Of a stretch of 64,000 bases of DNA, positions 54,524 through 63,658 are shown one piece after another (position 1 is the stretch's first letter; each line of letters starts with the position of its first letter). The notes beneath the pieces are model-generated. The model ran no database searches, was not told where the DNA came from, and saw nothing but the letters and a program-made list of their open reading frames with translations. The DNA is from Pseudomonas tritici (lineage in GTDB: Bacteria; Pseudomonadota; Gammaproteobacteria; Pseudomonadales; Pseudomonadaceae), in NCBI RefSeq assembly GCF_014268275.3, contig NZ_CP077084.1, positions 3,720,001 to 3,784,000 of the forward strand, written 5' to 3'. Position numbers and translations under genes: made by a program.

Positions 54524-55429
54524 TCACCTGGGAATCAAAGCCCCCGACACCTGGATAACCCGGCTCGCCAACCGATGCCCAGCCAAGGCAGCCTCCTCGG
54601 GTGACCCACCCTTGAGCCGACCAGCCAAATACGCCGCACTGAACGAATCCCCCGCCGCCGTCGTATCCACGACCTTCTCCACCTTCAGCGCCGGCACGGC
54701 AAAGCGCTCCCCGGCACAACGGATCAAACACGCATCCGCCCCGCGCTTGAGCACCACCTCAGCAATTCCCGGATACGCCGCGAACACCTGCTCACTGTCG
54801 GCATAACCAAACAGCGCGCGCTCGTCATCCTCGGTCAACAAGGCAATATCCACCTCGGCCAACACCAAGTGATACGCCGCCCGTGCCGCCTCGACACTGG
54901 CCCACAGGCGCGGTCGGTAGTTGTTGTCGAACACCACCTTGCCCCCGCGTCGACGGGTTTCGATCAGGGTTTGCAGCAAACGCTCACGGCCGAGTTCACC
55001 CAGTACCGCCAGGGTGATGCCGCTGAAATACACCACGTCGTAGTCCGGCAAGGCGGCCAGGATCGGCTCGGCCGCAGGCGTGGTGAAGCACTCGCGCACG
55101 GCGGCTTCGTTACGCCAATAGAGGAATTTACGCTCGCCATTGGCATCGGTCTGGATGCAATACAAACCTGGCAAACGCCCGGGCAGGCGCTGGACCCTGC
55201 CCAGGCCCAGGCCTTCTTGCGCCCACTGTTGGCACATGGCGTCACTGAAGCTGTCATCGCCCAGAGCGGTGACGTAGTCGACGTGAGCGGTGTCGCCCAG
55301 CTCGCGGCGCAGGTAGACCGCCGCGTTCAGGGTGTCGCCGCCGAAGCTTTGGTGCAGGCTGCCGTCGGCGCGGTGTTGCAGTTCGATCATGCATTCGCCG
55401 ATGAGGGCGATGTGGGGTTCGGGGGGCAT
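54524..55429 (-). CDS. kdgK: PfkB-family sugar kinase, probably 2-keto-3-deoxygluconate kinase
   Basis: A 301-residue ribokinase-fold enzyme. It has the N-terminal GGDTLNAAVYLRREL (PfkB signature 1 region), LLTEDDERALFG, VVLKRGADACLI and the anion hole with catalytic Asp in DTTAAGDSFSAAYLAGRL. The start at 55429 is chosen from the conserved MxxxGExMIEL pattern (ALIGECMIEL); the frame continues into a REP element. Phosphorylation of 2-keto-3-deoxygluconate to KDPG would link the cluster to the Entner-Doudoroff pathway. Confidence 0.85.
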   Translation of the reverse strand: MPPEPHIALIGECMIELQHRADGSLHQSFGGDTLNAAVYLRRELGDTAHVDYVTALGDDSFSDAMCQQWAQEGLGLGRVQRLPGRLPGLYCIQTDANGERKFLYWRNEAAVRECFTTPAAEPILAALPDYDVVYFSGITLAVLGELGRERLLQTLIETRRRGGKVVFDNNYRPRLWASVEAARAAYHLVLAEVDIALLTEDDERALFGYADSEQVFAAYPGIAEVVLKRGADACLIRCAGERFAVPALKVEKVVDTTAAGDSFSAAYLAGRLKGGSPEEAALAGHRLASRVIQVSGALIPR

Positions 55430-55455
55430 GGCGGGTTCTCGGGTGTTGTTCAGGG

Positions 55456-55535
55456 CCCCATCGCAGGCAAGCCAGCGCCCACATTTGAAGGTATTCACAA
55501 TTCAAAATGTGGGAGCTGGCTTGCCTGCGATGGCC
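55456..55535. repeat. REP pair (GGGAGCTGGCTTGCC family)
   Basis: Opposed units TCGCAGGCAAGCCAGCGCC and TGGGAGCTGGCTTGCCTGCG, between the kinase and deaminase genes. The order of arms is inverted compared with 7820-7888. Confidence 0.78.
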
Positions 55536-55545
55536 GCAACTCGGT

Positions 55546-56754
55546 CTAAAAGCAAGTACGCAAAGACTCAATCACCTGCAACTGCTCATCCACCAGACAA
55601 CCCACTTGCCACTTGTCAAAGGTCAGGCACGGGTGCGAAGTGCCGAACGAGATAATGTCGCCAATACGCAACTCCACCCCCGGCGCCACGGTCATGAATG
55701 CGTGCTGGTCCATCACCGCCGTGACCTTGCACGCCCCCACGTCATCACCTTCCGCCGGCAGGATACCGGCCTTGTAGCGCTTGAGCGGCACCGGCAAACC
55801 GGCGTCATAGGCGACGTCACGCTTGCCCAGGGCGATCACCGCAAAACCCGGCTCGGGCATCGATTGCACATGCGCCCAAACTTCCAGCGCCGGGCGCAGG
55901 CCTTCGCTGAGGTCGCTGCGACGGTCGAGCACGCAGCATTGCGCCTCTTTGTAGATGCCGTGGTCGTGGGCCACATAGCTGCCCGGGCGCAACACGCTGA
56001 GGAAGCGGCCGGCGGCGTTTTGCGCCTCGAACGACTCGGCGATCAAGTCGTACCAGGCCGACCCCGACGCGGTGACGATGGGCTTGGGCAGGTCGAAAGA
56101 GCCGTTGTTCTGCAGGTCCACCGCCAAGCGCACCAGGCTGGCGGCGAACTCACGGATGCCGCTGATGGCGTGCTCGCCATGGATCACGCCTTCATAGCCT
56201 TCGATACCGGTAAGGGCCAGGGCGGGCTGGGCCTTGATCGCCTTGGCCAGATCACGGACCTCCTGCTCACTGCGGCAACCGCAACGGCCACCGACCACGC
56301 CGTATTCGATCATTACGTTGAGGCGCAAACCACGAGCGGCGAAAAACAGGCCGAGGTCGGCGACGTTGTCCGGGTGGTCGACCATGCAGTGGAAGTCGAA
56401 ATCCTTGTCGGCCAACAGGTCAGCGATCAGCGCCATGTTTGGCGCCCCCACCAGTTGGTTGGCCATCAACACACGGCGCACGCCGCCAGCGTAGGCAGCA
56501 CGGACCTGTACGGCGTTGGCCAGGGTGATGCCCCAAGCACCCGCTGCGATCTGGCGTTGAAACAGTGCCGGCATCATGCTGGTCTTTCCATGGGGCGCGA
56601 GTTCGGCGCCGCTCTTGCTGACAAAGTCCTGCATCCAGCGGATGTTGTGTTCCAGGGCGTCACGGTGCAGCACCAGGGCGGGCAGGCTGACGTCGCGAAC
56701 CAGGTGGGCACCGACGGCGGCGGCGCCCTTTTCAACGGCATTGATGGCAGACAT
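55546..56754 (-). CDS. PLP-dependent amino acid deaminase (DSD1 / D-threonine aldolase fold)
   Basis: A 402-residue protein of the alanine-racemase-like barrel family that includes eukaryotic-type D-serine dehydratase. PALVLHRDALEHNIRWMQDF begins the barrel, HGKTSMMP holds the PLP lysine, and SAWYDLI, GSYVAHDHGIY and SFGTSHPCLTFDKW lie in the C-terminal metal-binding domain with its His and Cys ligands. It should remove ammonia from a D-amino or 2-amino acid. The neighbouring kinase and RidA suggest D-glucosaminate, which would give 2-keto-3-deoxygluconate directly; D-serine is the alternative. Confidence 0.85.
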   Translation of the reverse strand: MSAINAVEKGAAAVGAHLVRDVSLPALVLHRDALEHNIRWMQDFVSKSGAELAPHGKTSMMPALFQRQIAAGAWGITLANAVQVRAAYAGGVRRVLMANQLVGAPNMALIADLLADKDFDFHCMVDHPDNVADLGLFFAARGLRLNVMIEYGVVGGRCGCRSEQEVRDLAKAIKAQPALALTGIEGYEGVIHGEHAISGIREFAASLVRLAVDLQNNGSFDLPKPIVTASGSAWYDLIAESFEAQNAAGRFLSVLRPGSYVAHDHGIYKEAQCCVLDRRSDLSEGLRPALEVWAHVQSMPEPGFAVIALGKRDVAYDAGLPVPLKRYKAGILPAEGDDVGACKVTAVMDQHAFMTVAPGVELRIGDIISFGTSHPCLTFDKWQVGCLVDEQLQVIESLRTCF

Positions 56755-56763
56755 GGAAAACTC

Positions 56764-57528
56764 CTATTCGTTGATGCGCCGGGCCAGGTGGTTGGCGCTG
56801 TCGATCAACACCCGGCGATAGTCGTTGTAGTTTTTGACCGCGTCGGCGCGTGGGGCGACGATGCACAGGGTCGCAATGCTGATGCCTTGGGCGTCCCGTA
56901 CCGGGGCGGCAAAGCAATGGGTAAAGGTGTCGGCCACACTGTCGAAGGAAAAGAAGCCATCGAGGGTGGCCTGACGGATTTGCGCCAGGAAGGTCTCCAG
57001 CGGCAGGCGCTGGCCATCCGGCAGGATGAAGTCGTCGGGATCGATCAGGTCGATGATCTGCTGGTCGCTCAAGTGCCCCAGCAGCAGGCGTCCGGAGGCG
57101 GTCCAGGGGATCGGTGCGTTTTCGCCGATGTCCGAGGAAATCCGAAAATGCCGCTCACCTTCGCGCATCAGCGCCACCGTGTATTTGCGCCCGTTGAGCA
57201 GGCACATCTGCGCGGTTTCGTGGGTCTGGCTGACGATCTCCTGCAAGGCGTGGTCGGCCTCGCGGGTCAGGTCGAAATGGCGCAGGTGCGCCTGGCCAAG
57301 AAAGTACAGTTGGCGGCCGAGGTAGACGTGACCGTCCTTGCCCACCGTTTCCAAGATGCGTCGTTCAAGCAGGGACGCGACCAATTCGTAGATGGTGGAT
57401 TTGGGGCTGCCGATGCCGCTGGCAATATCATTCGGGCGCAGGGGCTGGCCGATTTCCTTGAGGAAGTCGAGGATATCGAATGCACGGTCCAGGCCCTTGG
57501 CGCGGCGTTTGATGGTGTCTTCGGTCAT
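56764..57528 (-). CDS. IclR-family transcriptional regulator
   Basis: A 254-residue regulator with an N-terminal winged helix (about 12-70; GLDRAFDILDFLKEIGQPL and GSPKSTIYELVASLLER) and a C-terminal GAF-like ligand domain (about 85-250; WTASGRLLLGHLSD, GISIATLCIVAP). It most likely controls the flanking transport and deaminase genes in answer to the substrate or a breakdown product. The frame runs through a REP element to 57729, so I use the ATG at 57528. It is nine bases upstream of the deaminase. Confidence 0.92.
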   Translation of the reverse strand: MTEDTIKRRAKGLDRAFDILDFLKEIGQPLRPNDIASGIGSPKSTIYELVASLLERRILETVGKDGHVYLGRQLYFLGQAHLRHFDLTREADHALQEIVSQTHETAQMCLLNGRKYTVALMREGERHFRISSDIGENAPIPWTASGRLLLGHLSDQQIIDLIDPDDFILPDGQRLPLETFLAQIRQATLDGFFSFDSVADTFTHCFAAPVRDAQGISIATLCIVAPRADAVKNYNDYRRVLIDSANHLARRINE

Positions 57529-57574
57529 GGCGGTTTTCGGTCCGGTCAAAATGTTGCTATCAACACATATCCCC

Positions 57575-57663
57575 TGTGGGAGCGGGCTTGCTCGCGAATG
57601 CGGTGGATCAGTTATAGATGCATTTACTGACACACCGCTTTCGCGAGCAAGCCCGCTCCCACA
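57575..57663. repeat. REP pair (GGGAGCGGGCTTGCTCGC family)
   Basis: Opposed units with a GAATGCGGTG/CACCGCTTTC core, between ridA and the IclR gene on the minus strand. Confidence 0.8.
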
Positions 57664-57697
57664 TTTGATCTCGGGTGGTCTCAAGAGTGGGGGGCAT

Positions 57698-58087
57698 TTA
57701 GCCTTTTTTCTTGTAGGCCACGCAATCAATCTCGACCTTGCAATCGACCATCATGTTCGCCTGCACACAGGCACGTGCCGGGGCGTGTTCCGGGGTGAAG
57801 TATTCGCCGAATACCTTGTTGAAACTCCAGAAGTCCCGGGGGTCCTCCAGCCATACGCCGACGCGCACGACATCTTTGAGTTCGTAGCCGGCTTCTTCGA
57901 GGATCGCCACCACGTTGCGCATCGTCTGGCGGGTTTGCTCGATGATCCCGCCCGTGATGATTTCGCCGTCCACCGCAGGCACTTGGCCTGAGACGTACAG
58001 CCAACCGTCCGCTTCCACCGCGCGGGCGAAAGGACGTGGCTGGCCACCACCGGCTGTGCTGCCGGCACCGTAACGAGTGATACTCAT
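57698..58087 (-). CDS. RidA-family enamine/imine deaminase
   Basis: A 129-residue RidA/YjgF protein: ARAVEADGWLYVSGQVP, TRQTMRNVVAILEEAGYEL, HAPARACVQANMMVDCKVEID. The arginine in PARACV is the residue that binds the substrate carboxylate in active members. It speeds hydrolysis of the reactive enamine released by PLP-dependent deaminases, such as the one encoded two genes downstream. The start at 58087 agrees with the family N terminus. Confidence 0.92.
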   Translation of the reverse strand: MSITRYGAGSTAGGGQPRPFARAVEADGWLYVSGQVPAVDGEIITGGIIEQTRQTMRNVVAILEEAGYELKDVVRVGVWLEDPRDFWSFNKVFGEYFTPEHAPARACVQANMMVDCKVEIDCVAYKKKG

Positions 58088-58103
58088 AAAAATAGGCTCC
58101 TGA

Positions 58104-58886
58104 TTAAAAACGAATGTTCTTGAGAAATTCCGCCAGACGCGGCGATTGCGGACGTTCGAAAATATCCTTCGAGGTACCCTGCTCTTCAATGCGGCCCTGG
58201 TTCATGAAAACGATTTTGTCCGAGACTTCATAGGCAAAACGCATCTCGTGGGTAACCAACAACATGGTCATGCCCTCTTCCGCCAGGCCCTTGATCACGC
58301 TGAGCACTTCGCCCACCAACTCGGGGTCGAGGGCCGAGGTGACTTCGTCGAACAGCATCAGGCTCGGGTTCATGGCAATCGCACGAGCAATCGCCACACG
58401 CTGTTGCTGGCCACCGGAAAGCTGGCCGGGGAAGTGGTTGCGACGCTCTAGAAGTCCCACGCGATCCAGCCATTTTTCCGCCAGCGCGATGGCTTCGTCC
58501 TTGCCCATTTTCTTGACCTTGAGCAGGCCGAGGGTAACGTTCTGCAACGCCGTCAAATGTGGGAAAAGGTTGAATTGCTGGAACGCCATGCCGGTCATCG
58601 CACGGTGCTGGGCGATCACCCGTTCAGGATGACGCACGCGCTTGCCGGCAATCTCGCTGTAACCGATAGACTCGCCATCCAGGGTGATCTGGCCGCCCTG
58701 GAACTCTTCGAGCAGGTTGACGCAGCGCAACAGCGTGGTCTTGCCCGAGCCGCTGGAGCCGATCAAGGTCACCACATTGCCGCGCTGCATGGACAGGTCG
58801 ACGCCCCTGAGCACTTCGACTTCGCCGTATTGTTTACGCAGCCCGCGAATGTTCAGCAGCGGGTGGGTTGTTTGAGGTTGGTTCAT
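58104..58886 (-). CDS. Polar amino-acid-type ABC transporter ATPase
   Basis: A 260-residue ABC protein of the GlnQ/HisP group: Walker [11 protein letters not shown]-loop in [13 protein letters not shown], signature [14 protein letters not shown], Walker [13 protein letters not shown] and switch VTHEM. The insert [18 protein letters not shown] is slightly longer than usual. It overlaps the permease stop by four bases and energises the import system of this cluster. Confidence 0.94.
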   Translation of the reverse strand: MNQPQTTHPLLNIRGLRKQYGEVEVLRGVDLSMQRGNVVTLIGSSGSGKTTLLRCVNLLEEFQGGQITLDGESIGYSEIAGKRVRHPERVIAQHRAMTGMAFQQFNLFPHLTALQNVTLGLLKVKKMGKDEAIALAEKWLDRVGLLERRNHFPGQLSGGQQQRVAIARAIAMNPSLMLFDEVTSALDPELVGEVLSVIKGLAEEGMTMLLVTHEMRFAYEVSDKIVFMNQGRIEEQGTSKDIFERPQSPRLAEFLKNIRF

Positions 58887-59545
58887 GGCAAGGCCACCCG
58901 CTTTTCAATGTAGCGACCGAATAATTCGATGGCGTAGTTGATGACAAAGAACAGAAACCCGGCGAACAGGTAGAACTCCAGGGTCATGAAAGTGCGTGCG
59001 ATCACTTGCTGGGTGCTCAGCAACAGCTCGGCCACGCCGATCACCGAGAGCAAGGTCGAGGCCTTGACGATTTCTGTCGAGGAGTTGACCCAGGTCGGCA
59101 GAATCTGGCGCAACGCCTGGGGCAACAGCACGTAGGCCAGGGACTGGTAGAACGTCAGGCCAATCGCCCTGCCCGCTTCCAGTTGCCCACGGGGAATGGC
59201 TTGCAGCGCGCCGCGCACGATTTCCGAGACGTGGGAGCCGCAGAACAACGTCAGCCCGACCGCACCGGCCTGAAACGCGCTGATTTGCCAGCCGAGCGCC
59301 GGCAGCATGTAGAAACACGCCAGCACCAGTACAAATACCGGTGTGCCACGGATCAAGTCGACATACAGACGAAACGGCGCACGCATCCAGAATTTGCCGT
59401 AGGTGAGGATCAACCCGGCGACAATGCCGATCAGGGTGCCAAAGATAATGGCCAACGCCGAGACATACACGCTGGCCTGGAAGCCCGCCCAGAGCGTCTC
59501 CCGGGCGATCCACAACTCATGCAGCCAGCTTGGGGATTCGTACAT
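58883..59545 (-). CDS. Polar amino-acid-type ABC transporter permease (second)
   Basis: A 220-residue HisM/GlnP-type permease with about five helices, the [10 protein letters not shown] motif and the EAA-type loop [19 protein letters not shown]. It pairs with the other 220-residue permease 11 bases upstream. Both are required to form the heterodimeric channel. Confidence 0.93.
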   Translation of the reverse strand: MYESPSWLHELWIARETLWAGFQASVYVSALAIIFGTLIGIVAGLILTYGKFWMRAPFRLYVDLIRGTPVFVLVLACFYMLPALGWQISAFQAGAVGLTLFCGSHVSEIVRGALQAIPRGQLEAGRAIGLTFYQSLAYVLLPQALRQILPTWVNSSTEIVKASTLLSVIGVAELLLSTQQVIARTFMTLEFYLFAGFLFFVINYAIELFGRYIEKRVALP

Positions 59546-59556
59546 GGAAACCTCGC

Positions 59557-60219
59557 TTAACGACGGATCGCCAGGCGCTGTTCCAGGTAACGGAGCAGCA
59601 TGGCGATGAGGTAACAGGCAGCCACGTAGAGCGCAGTCGTGACCATCCAGGTTTCAATCACCCGATAGCTTTCGACGTTGATCTTGCGGGCGTAATAGGT
59701 CAGCTCCGGCACCGCGATGGCGGCGGCGAGCGAGGTGTCCTTGAACAGCGAAATGAAGTTGTTCGACAGCGCAGGCAGCACGTTGCGCAGCATCACCGGC
59801 ACGGTGATGTAGGCGCGGATACGCCATTCACCCAAACCGATCGCCAACCCGGCTTCACGCAAGCCCTTGGGAATATTCAACAGCCCGGCGCGGAACACCT
59901 CGGTCAGATAGGCACCGGCGTAAAGCGACAAGGTGATGATGAACGAGGGGATCTTGTCCAGGCGGATGCCCAGGCTGGGCAAGGCGAAGTAGATCAACAG
60001 GATCAGTACCAGGATCGGTGTATTGCGCACCACCGTCACATACACCGAGGCGAAGATTCGCAGCGCACGGTGCCTGGACAGCATGGCAAACGCCATCAGC
60101 AGGCCGATCACGCAGCCGATGGCGATCGACAGCAATGCCAGTTCCAGGCCCAGGCCGAGCCCCAACAGCAAGGTGTCGAAATCGCGCCAGACGGCGGCAA
60201 AGTTCAACTGATAGTTCAT
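59557..60219 (-). CDS. Polar amino-acid-type ABC transporter permease (first)
   Basis: A 220-residue permease with VVRNTPILVLILLIYF and the EAA loop NIPKGLREAGLAIGLGEWRI. Five hydrophobic helices are visible. It follows the binding-protein gene after a short gap holding a strong hairpin. Confidence 0.93.
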   Translation of the reverse strand: MNYQLNFAAVWRDFDTLLLGLGLGLELALLSIAIGCVIGLLMAFAMLSRHRALRIFASVYVTVVRNTPILVLILLIYFALPSLGIRLDKIPSFIITLSLYAGAYLTEVFRAGLLNIPKGLREAGLAIGLGEWRIRAYITVPVMLRNVLPALSNNFISLFKDTSLAAAIAVPELTYYARKINVESYRVIETWMVTTALYVAACYLIAMLLRYLEQRLAIRR

Positions 60220-60237
60220 GGTCGACAGTACCTGAAT

Positions 60238-60259
60238 GGGGCGCCGTTCGCGGCGCCCC
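60238..60259 (-). promoter_or_regulatory. Intercistronic hairpin after the binding-protein gene
   Basis: A nine-base perfect GC stem (GGGGCGCCG with CGGCGCCCC) closes a four-base loop, 12 bases beyond the binding-protein stop and 18 before the permease start. Without a T-run, it more likely protects the upstream message than ends transcription, as is common for transporter operons that need excess binding protein. Confidence 0.6.
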
Positions 60260-60271
60260 GGCTTTCACGAA

Positions 60272-61120
60272 TTACTTGAACTCAACCGGGAAACCGATCG
60301 CCGGCTCCGGCAGATCAACGCCGAACCACTGCTTGAACGAGGCCTTGTAGGTGGGGAATTCCACACCGGTCATGGCTTCATGCAGCGCGGTGTTGACGAA
60401 GTTCAGCCAATCCTGGTCGCCACGCTTGACGGCGCACGCGTAGGTCTGCGGGCTCCAGGCGTAGGCCGGGCTGCGGTAGCGGCCGGGGTTCTGCACCATC
60501 AGGTATTTGACCGAGGACTGGTCGGTGGCGGCGGCGTCGGCGCGGCCGGAGTTCACGGCCTGGTACATCAGGTCGACGCTGTCGTACTGGTCGACCTTGG
60601 CCTTGGGCAGGGCCTGATGCACCAGCTCTTCGGCGTACACGTTTTGCAGCACCGCCACGGTCACGCCATCGCCGCCTGCCTGCAGGTCTTCAATCTCTTT
60701 GTACTTGCTGTTGTTCGGCAGCAGCAGGCCCACACCTTCGCGGTAGTACGGCAGGGTAAACGCGACTTGCTGCGCGCGGCTGGCAGTGACGGTAATGAAC
60801 TGGCAACTCATGTCGACCTTGTCGGTCAGCAGGTTGGGAATGCGTGCGTCGGACGACTGCACCACAAACTCGACCTTGCTCGGGTCGTTGAATAAACCCT
60901 TGGCCACAATGCGGCCGATGTCGATATCAAACCCCTGCAACTTGCCATCCGCTCCCTGGAAGTGCCACGGCGCATTGGTACTGCCTGTACCCACGATCAG
61001 GTGCCCACGCTTGAGCACGTTATCGAGCTTGCTGTCCGCCGCTTGCACGAGGCTGGCGAGGGAAGCCGATGCGGCGAAGAGAAAAACACACGCTTTAAAC
61101 ACGGAAGGTCGGTGATGCAT
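60272..61120 (-). CDS. ABC transporter periplasmic binding protein (family 3)
   Basis: A 282-residue binding protein with a signal peptide (MHHRPSVFKACVFLFAASAS, cleavage near VQAA) and the two-lobe family-3 fold: HLIVGTGSTNAPWHF, LQGFDIDIGRIVAKGLF, VDMSCQFITVTASRAQQVAF and RADAAATDQSSVKYL. The start at 61120 is set by the signal peptide. It heads the minus-strand operon. By context the ligand may be glucosaminate or another polar amino acid. Confidence 0.92.
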   Translation of the reverse strand: MHHRPSVFKACVFLFAASASLASLVQAADSKLDNVLKRGHLIVGTGSTNAPWHFQGADGKLQGFDIDIGRIVAKGLFNDPSKVEFVVQSSDARIPNLLTDKVDMSCQFITVTASRAQQVAFTLPYYREGVGLLLPNNSKYKEIEDLQAGGDGVTVAVLQNVYAEELVHQALPKAKVDQYDSVDLMYQAVNSGRADAAATDQSSVKYLMVQNPGRYRSPAYAWSPQTYACAVKRGDQDWLNFVNTALHEAMTGVEFPTYKASFKQWFGVDLPEPAIGFPVEFK

Positions 61121-61452
61121 GACAAGCACTCCAGGAGTTGTGTATTCCGCTATACCGGAACTTAGTATGTAACAACGGAATAGACAGCAGAAAGTGTGCC
61201 ACACGCGCTAACAGAAAAATATGCTTGGAATAAATTCGTTAGGAATCAGTTGGATGAATGTTTTCGGCGATGAGGCGTTGCGCCATCACTTGGAATGAGC
61301 GTGCTACCCAAGGCCCCACACAGCGGTGATCGGCCCCACTTGAGTGCGCCATAACAGTGTTACCGCGCACCCGTGCAGTTCACGCCCAACCTGGAAAAAT
61401 CCCTGCCCTGGGCTAGCCTTGGCACATTCATGCCGATAAGGACCCCGCCCTG
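61121..61452. other. 332-base divergent intergenic region
   Basis: Lies between the binding-protein gene and a small secreted-protein gene on the other strand and should hold both promoters. AT-rich near 61205-61245. I see no strong hairpin, repeat or small gene. Confidence 0.5.
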
Positions 61453-61701
61453 ATGAAGCTACGTCTCAGCCTGTTTTTGCTGGCCTTCCTGGTGGCCGCC
61501 GGCGCCTCTGCCAGCAACGATCGTCGTGACTGCAAGGAAGAACTGCGCAAGCTCAACGAAGCCTTGAGCACCCACTACACGAGCCAGAATCACCACGGCT
61601 ATCGCGAAGCGAAGGCCTCCAGGGACAACTTGGAATACAAGAAATGTGCGAGCCAGGCACGCAAGGCGCGGGAACGCGTGGAACGTGAGGGGGACCTGTA
61701 A
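61453..61701 (+). CDS. Small secreted basic protein, 82 aa
   Basis: A signal peptide (MKLRLSLFLLAFLVAAGASA) and a mature part of about 60 residues that is rich in Lys, Arg and Glu and contains two cysteines (RDCKEELRKL and YKKCASQARKA). The pattern predicts two helices tied by one disulfide, as in small periplasmic YqjC/DUF1090-like proteins, though I cannot match the family motif. AAGGA precedes the ATG at 61453. Confidence 0.65.
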   Translation: MKLRLSLFLLAFLVAAGASASNDRRDCKEELRKLNEALSTHYTSQNHHGYREAKASRDNLEYKKCASQARKARERVEREGDL

Positions 61702-61773
61702 AGGTTGACAGTAGACGGTAGTGACCTTCCGGCTTAGCGTTGGCCAAACACCGCCGCCGATAGGGAGATCACC

Positions 61774-62133
61774 ATGGGAAGCGCCAAAGACGTCATCACC
61801 AGCATCGAGGACTACCAGTCGGTGCTGGCATCGAATCGGATCGTTTTCTTACTGTTTGTTATGCCGGACTGCGCGCCGTGCGCAAAGGCCGTGAAGCTTT
61901 TCGAGCCCATCGCCGACACCTATGACTCCACTATAAAAAGCATGGTGCTCGAGACAGCCAAGACCCCCAAGCTGCCACTGGAAATCAACAGCACGCCCAC
62001 ACTGGTCACGCACGTGGAGGGCAAAGTCATGGAAGTCTTCAAGGGGTTCGACTCCTGGGAAACCCAGGAGCAAACACTCACAGAAATCTTCAGACGTTAT
62101 GCCCGGCAGCGGGCTCCAGGCGAACCTGCGTGA
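61774..62133 (+). CDS. Thioredoxin-like protein
   Basis: A 119-residue thioredoxin fold with the active-site pair Cys33-Ala-Pro-Cys36 and the cis-proline Pro75 in NSTPTLV. The intervening residues AP differ from the GP of true thioredoxin, so the redox potential would differ. No signal peptide, so cytoplasmic. The last 44 bases overlap the 3' end of the convergent terC-like gene. Confidence 0.85.
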   Translation: MGSAKDVITSIEDYQSVLASNRIVFLLFVMPDCAPCAKAVKLFEPIADTYDSTIKSMVLETAKTPKLPLEINSTPTLVTHVEGKVMEVFKGFDSWETQEQTLTEIFRRYARQRAPGEPA

Positions 62134-63658
62134 CCCGCCGCTCCTCCACCGCCGCGACAGTCAGGCGCCAGCCCTCATGCACAAGGCTGTCGCCCACCAC
62201 CGGCAAGCGGTCCAGCAGGCTGATCACCAAGCCTGCCAGGGTCTGATAATCCTCAGTTGCAACCGCGTTGAAGCCTGTGCGCTGGCGCACGTGGTTAAGG
62301 TTCAACGCGCCATTGGCGCGGAAACCCGCTCCCTCTTCGACGATATCCGGCCCCTCGATCTCGCTGGCATCCGGCAACTCACCGGCGATGGACTCGAGAA
62401 TGTCGGTCATGCTCAACACCCCCATGAAGTCACCGAATTCGTTGATCACGAACGCAATGTGCGTGGACTCCTGACGCATCTGCTCCAAGGCGTTAAGGAT
62501 CGAAAAACTCTCCAGCAGGTTGATCGCGCGGCGTGCCAAGTGCTCCAGGTTGGGCTCGTTGCCGGCCAGGTACTCCTTGAGCAACTCCTTCTTGTGCACA
62601 AAGCCTAAGGGCTCATCGACGGCACCGTTGCGGATCAAAGGCAGGCGCGAATAGGACGAATGCATCAGTTTCAAGCGGATAGTGTCGGGATCGTCCGCCA
62701 GATCGATACAGTCGACCTTGGCCCGCGGCGTCATCAGCGTGCGAATCGGCCGTTCGGCCAGTTGCAGCACGCCACTGATCATCACGCGTTCACGTCGGTC
62801 GAACAGCGGACCTTGTGCAGCATCCGACTCGCCAAGCAAATCGGCCACGTCTTCGCCCACCTCTTCCACTGCCAGGCTGCGGCCGCCGAGCAAACGCATC
62901 ACCGCGTGAGCAGTGCGCTCACGCACCGGCAACACACCTTGCGCCGATTTTTTGCGGCGGGCGCGGGCAATCTGGTTGAACACTTCGATCAGGATCGAGA
63001 AACCAATGGCCGCGTACAAGTAGCCCTTGGGAATATGGAAGCCCAGGCCTTCGGCGGTCAGCGCGAAACCGATCATCATCAGGAAGCCCAGGCACAGCAT
63101 GATCACGGTCGGGTGTGCATTGACGAAGCGGGTCAACGGCTTGCTCGCCACGATCATCAGGCCGATGGACACGATCACCGCGATCATCATCACCGCCAGC
63201 TCGTCCACCATGCCCACGGCGGTAATCACCGCATCCAGGGAGAACACCGCGTCGAGCACCACGATCTGCGCCACGATTGGCCAGAACATCGCGTAGGCCA
63301 CGTTGCCGGTTCGCTGTGCGACATGGCCCTCCAGGCGCTCGTGCAATTCCATGGTGGCCTTGAACAGCAGGAACACACCACCAAACAGCATGATCAGGTC
63401 ACGGCCGGAAAAGCTTTTGTCGAACACCTCGAACAGTGGCTGGGTAAGGGTCACCAACCAGGAAATACTCGCCAACAGGCCCAGGCGCATCAGCAGTGCC
63501 AGGGACAAACCGATCAAGCGCGCACGATCACGCTGCTCCGGCGGCAACTTGTCCGCCAGGATCGCAATAAACACCAGGTTGTCGATGCCCAGAACCAGTT
63601 CCAGCACAATCAAGGTCAACAGGCCGAGCCAGGCCGTTGGATCCGCTAACCATTCCAT
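62090..63658 (-). CDS. TerC-family membrane protein with CBS and CorC domains (YoaE-like)
   Basis: A 522-residue protein with a TerC membrane domain of seven or so helices (about 8-240; the acidic [14 protein letters not shown] and [19 protein letters not shown] carry the conserved Asp pairs), a pair of CBS domains (about 300-430; [32 protein letters not shown]) and a C-terminal CorC/HlyC domain. E. coli YoaE and Alx are relatives; Alx and MeeF/MeeY-type TerC proteins export manganese. A metal-export role at the inner membrane is the best guess. Confidence 0.9.
   Translation of the reverse strand: MEWLADPTAWLGLLTLIVLELVLGIDNLVFIAILADKLPPEQRDRARLIGLSLALLMRLGLLASISWLVTLTQPLFEVFDKSFSGRDLIMLFGGVFLLFKATMELHERLEGHVAQRTGNVAYAMFWPIVAQIVVLDAVFSLDAVITAVGMVDELAVMMIAVIVSIGLMIVASKPLTRFVNAHPTVIMLCLGFLMMIGFALTAEGLGFHIPKGYLYAAIGFSILIEVFNQIARARRKKSAQGVLPVRERTAHAVMRLLGGRSLAVEEVGEDVADLLGESDAAQGPLFDRRERVMISGVLQLAERPIRTLMTPRAKVDCIDLADDPDTIRLKLMHSSYSRLPLIRNGAVDEPLGFVHKKELLKEYLAGNEPNLEHLARRAINLLESFSILNALEQMRQESTHIAFVINEFGDFMGVLSMTDILESIAGELPDASEIEGPDIVEEGAGFRANGALNLNHVRQRTGFNAVATEDYQTLAGLVISLLDRLPVVGDSLVHEGWRLTVAAVEERRVTQVRLEPAAGHNV

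Noticed and set aside
55507..57630. Plus-strand frame of 707 codons
   Set aside because: Antisense to both the deaminase and the IclR genes, and it begins and ends in REP elements. Not a plausible gene despite its length.
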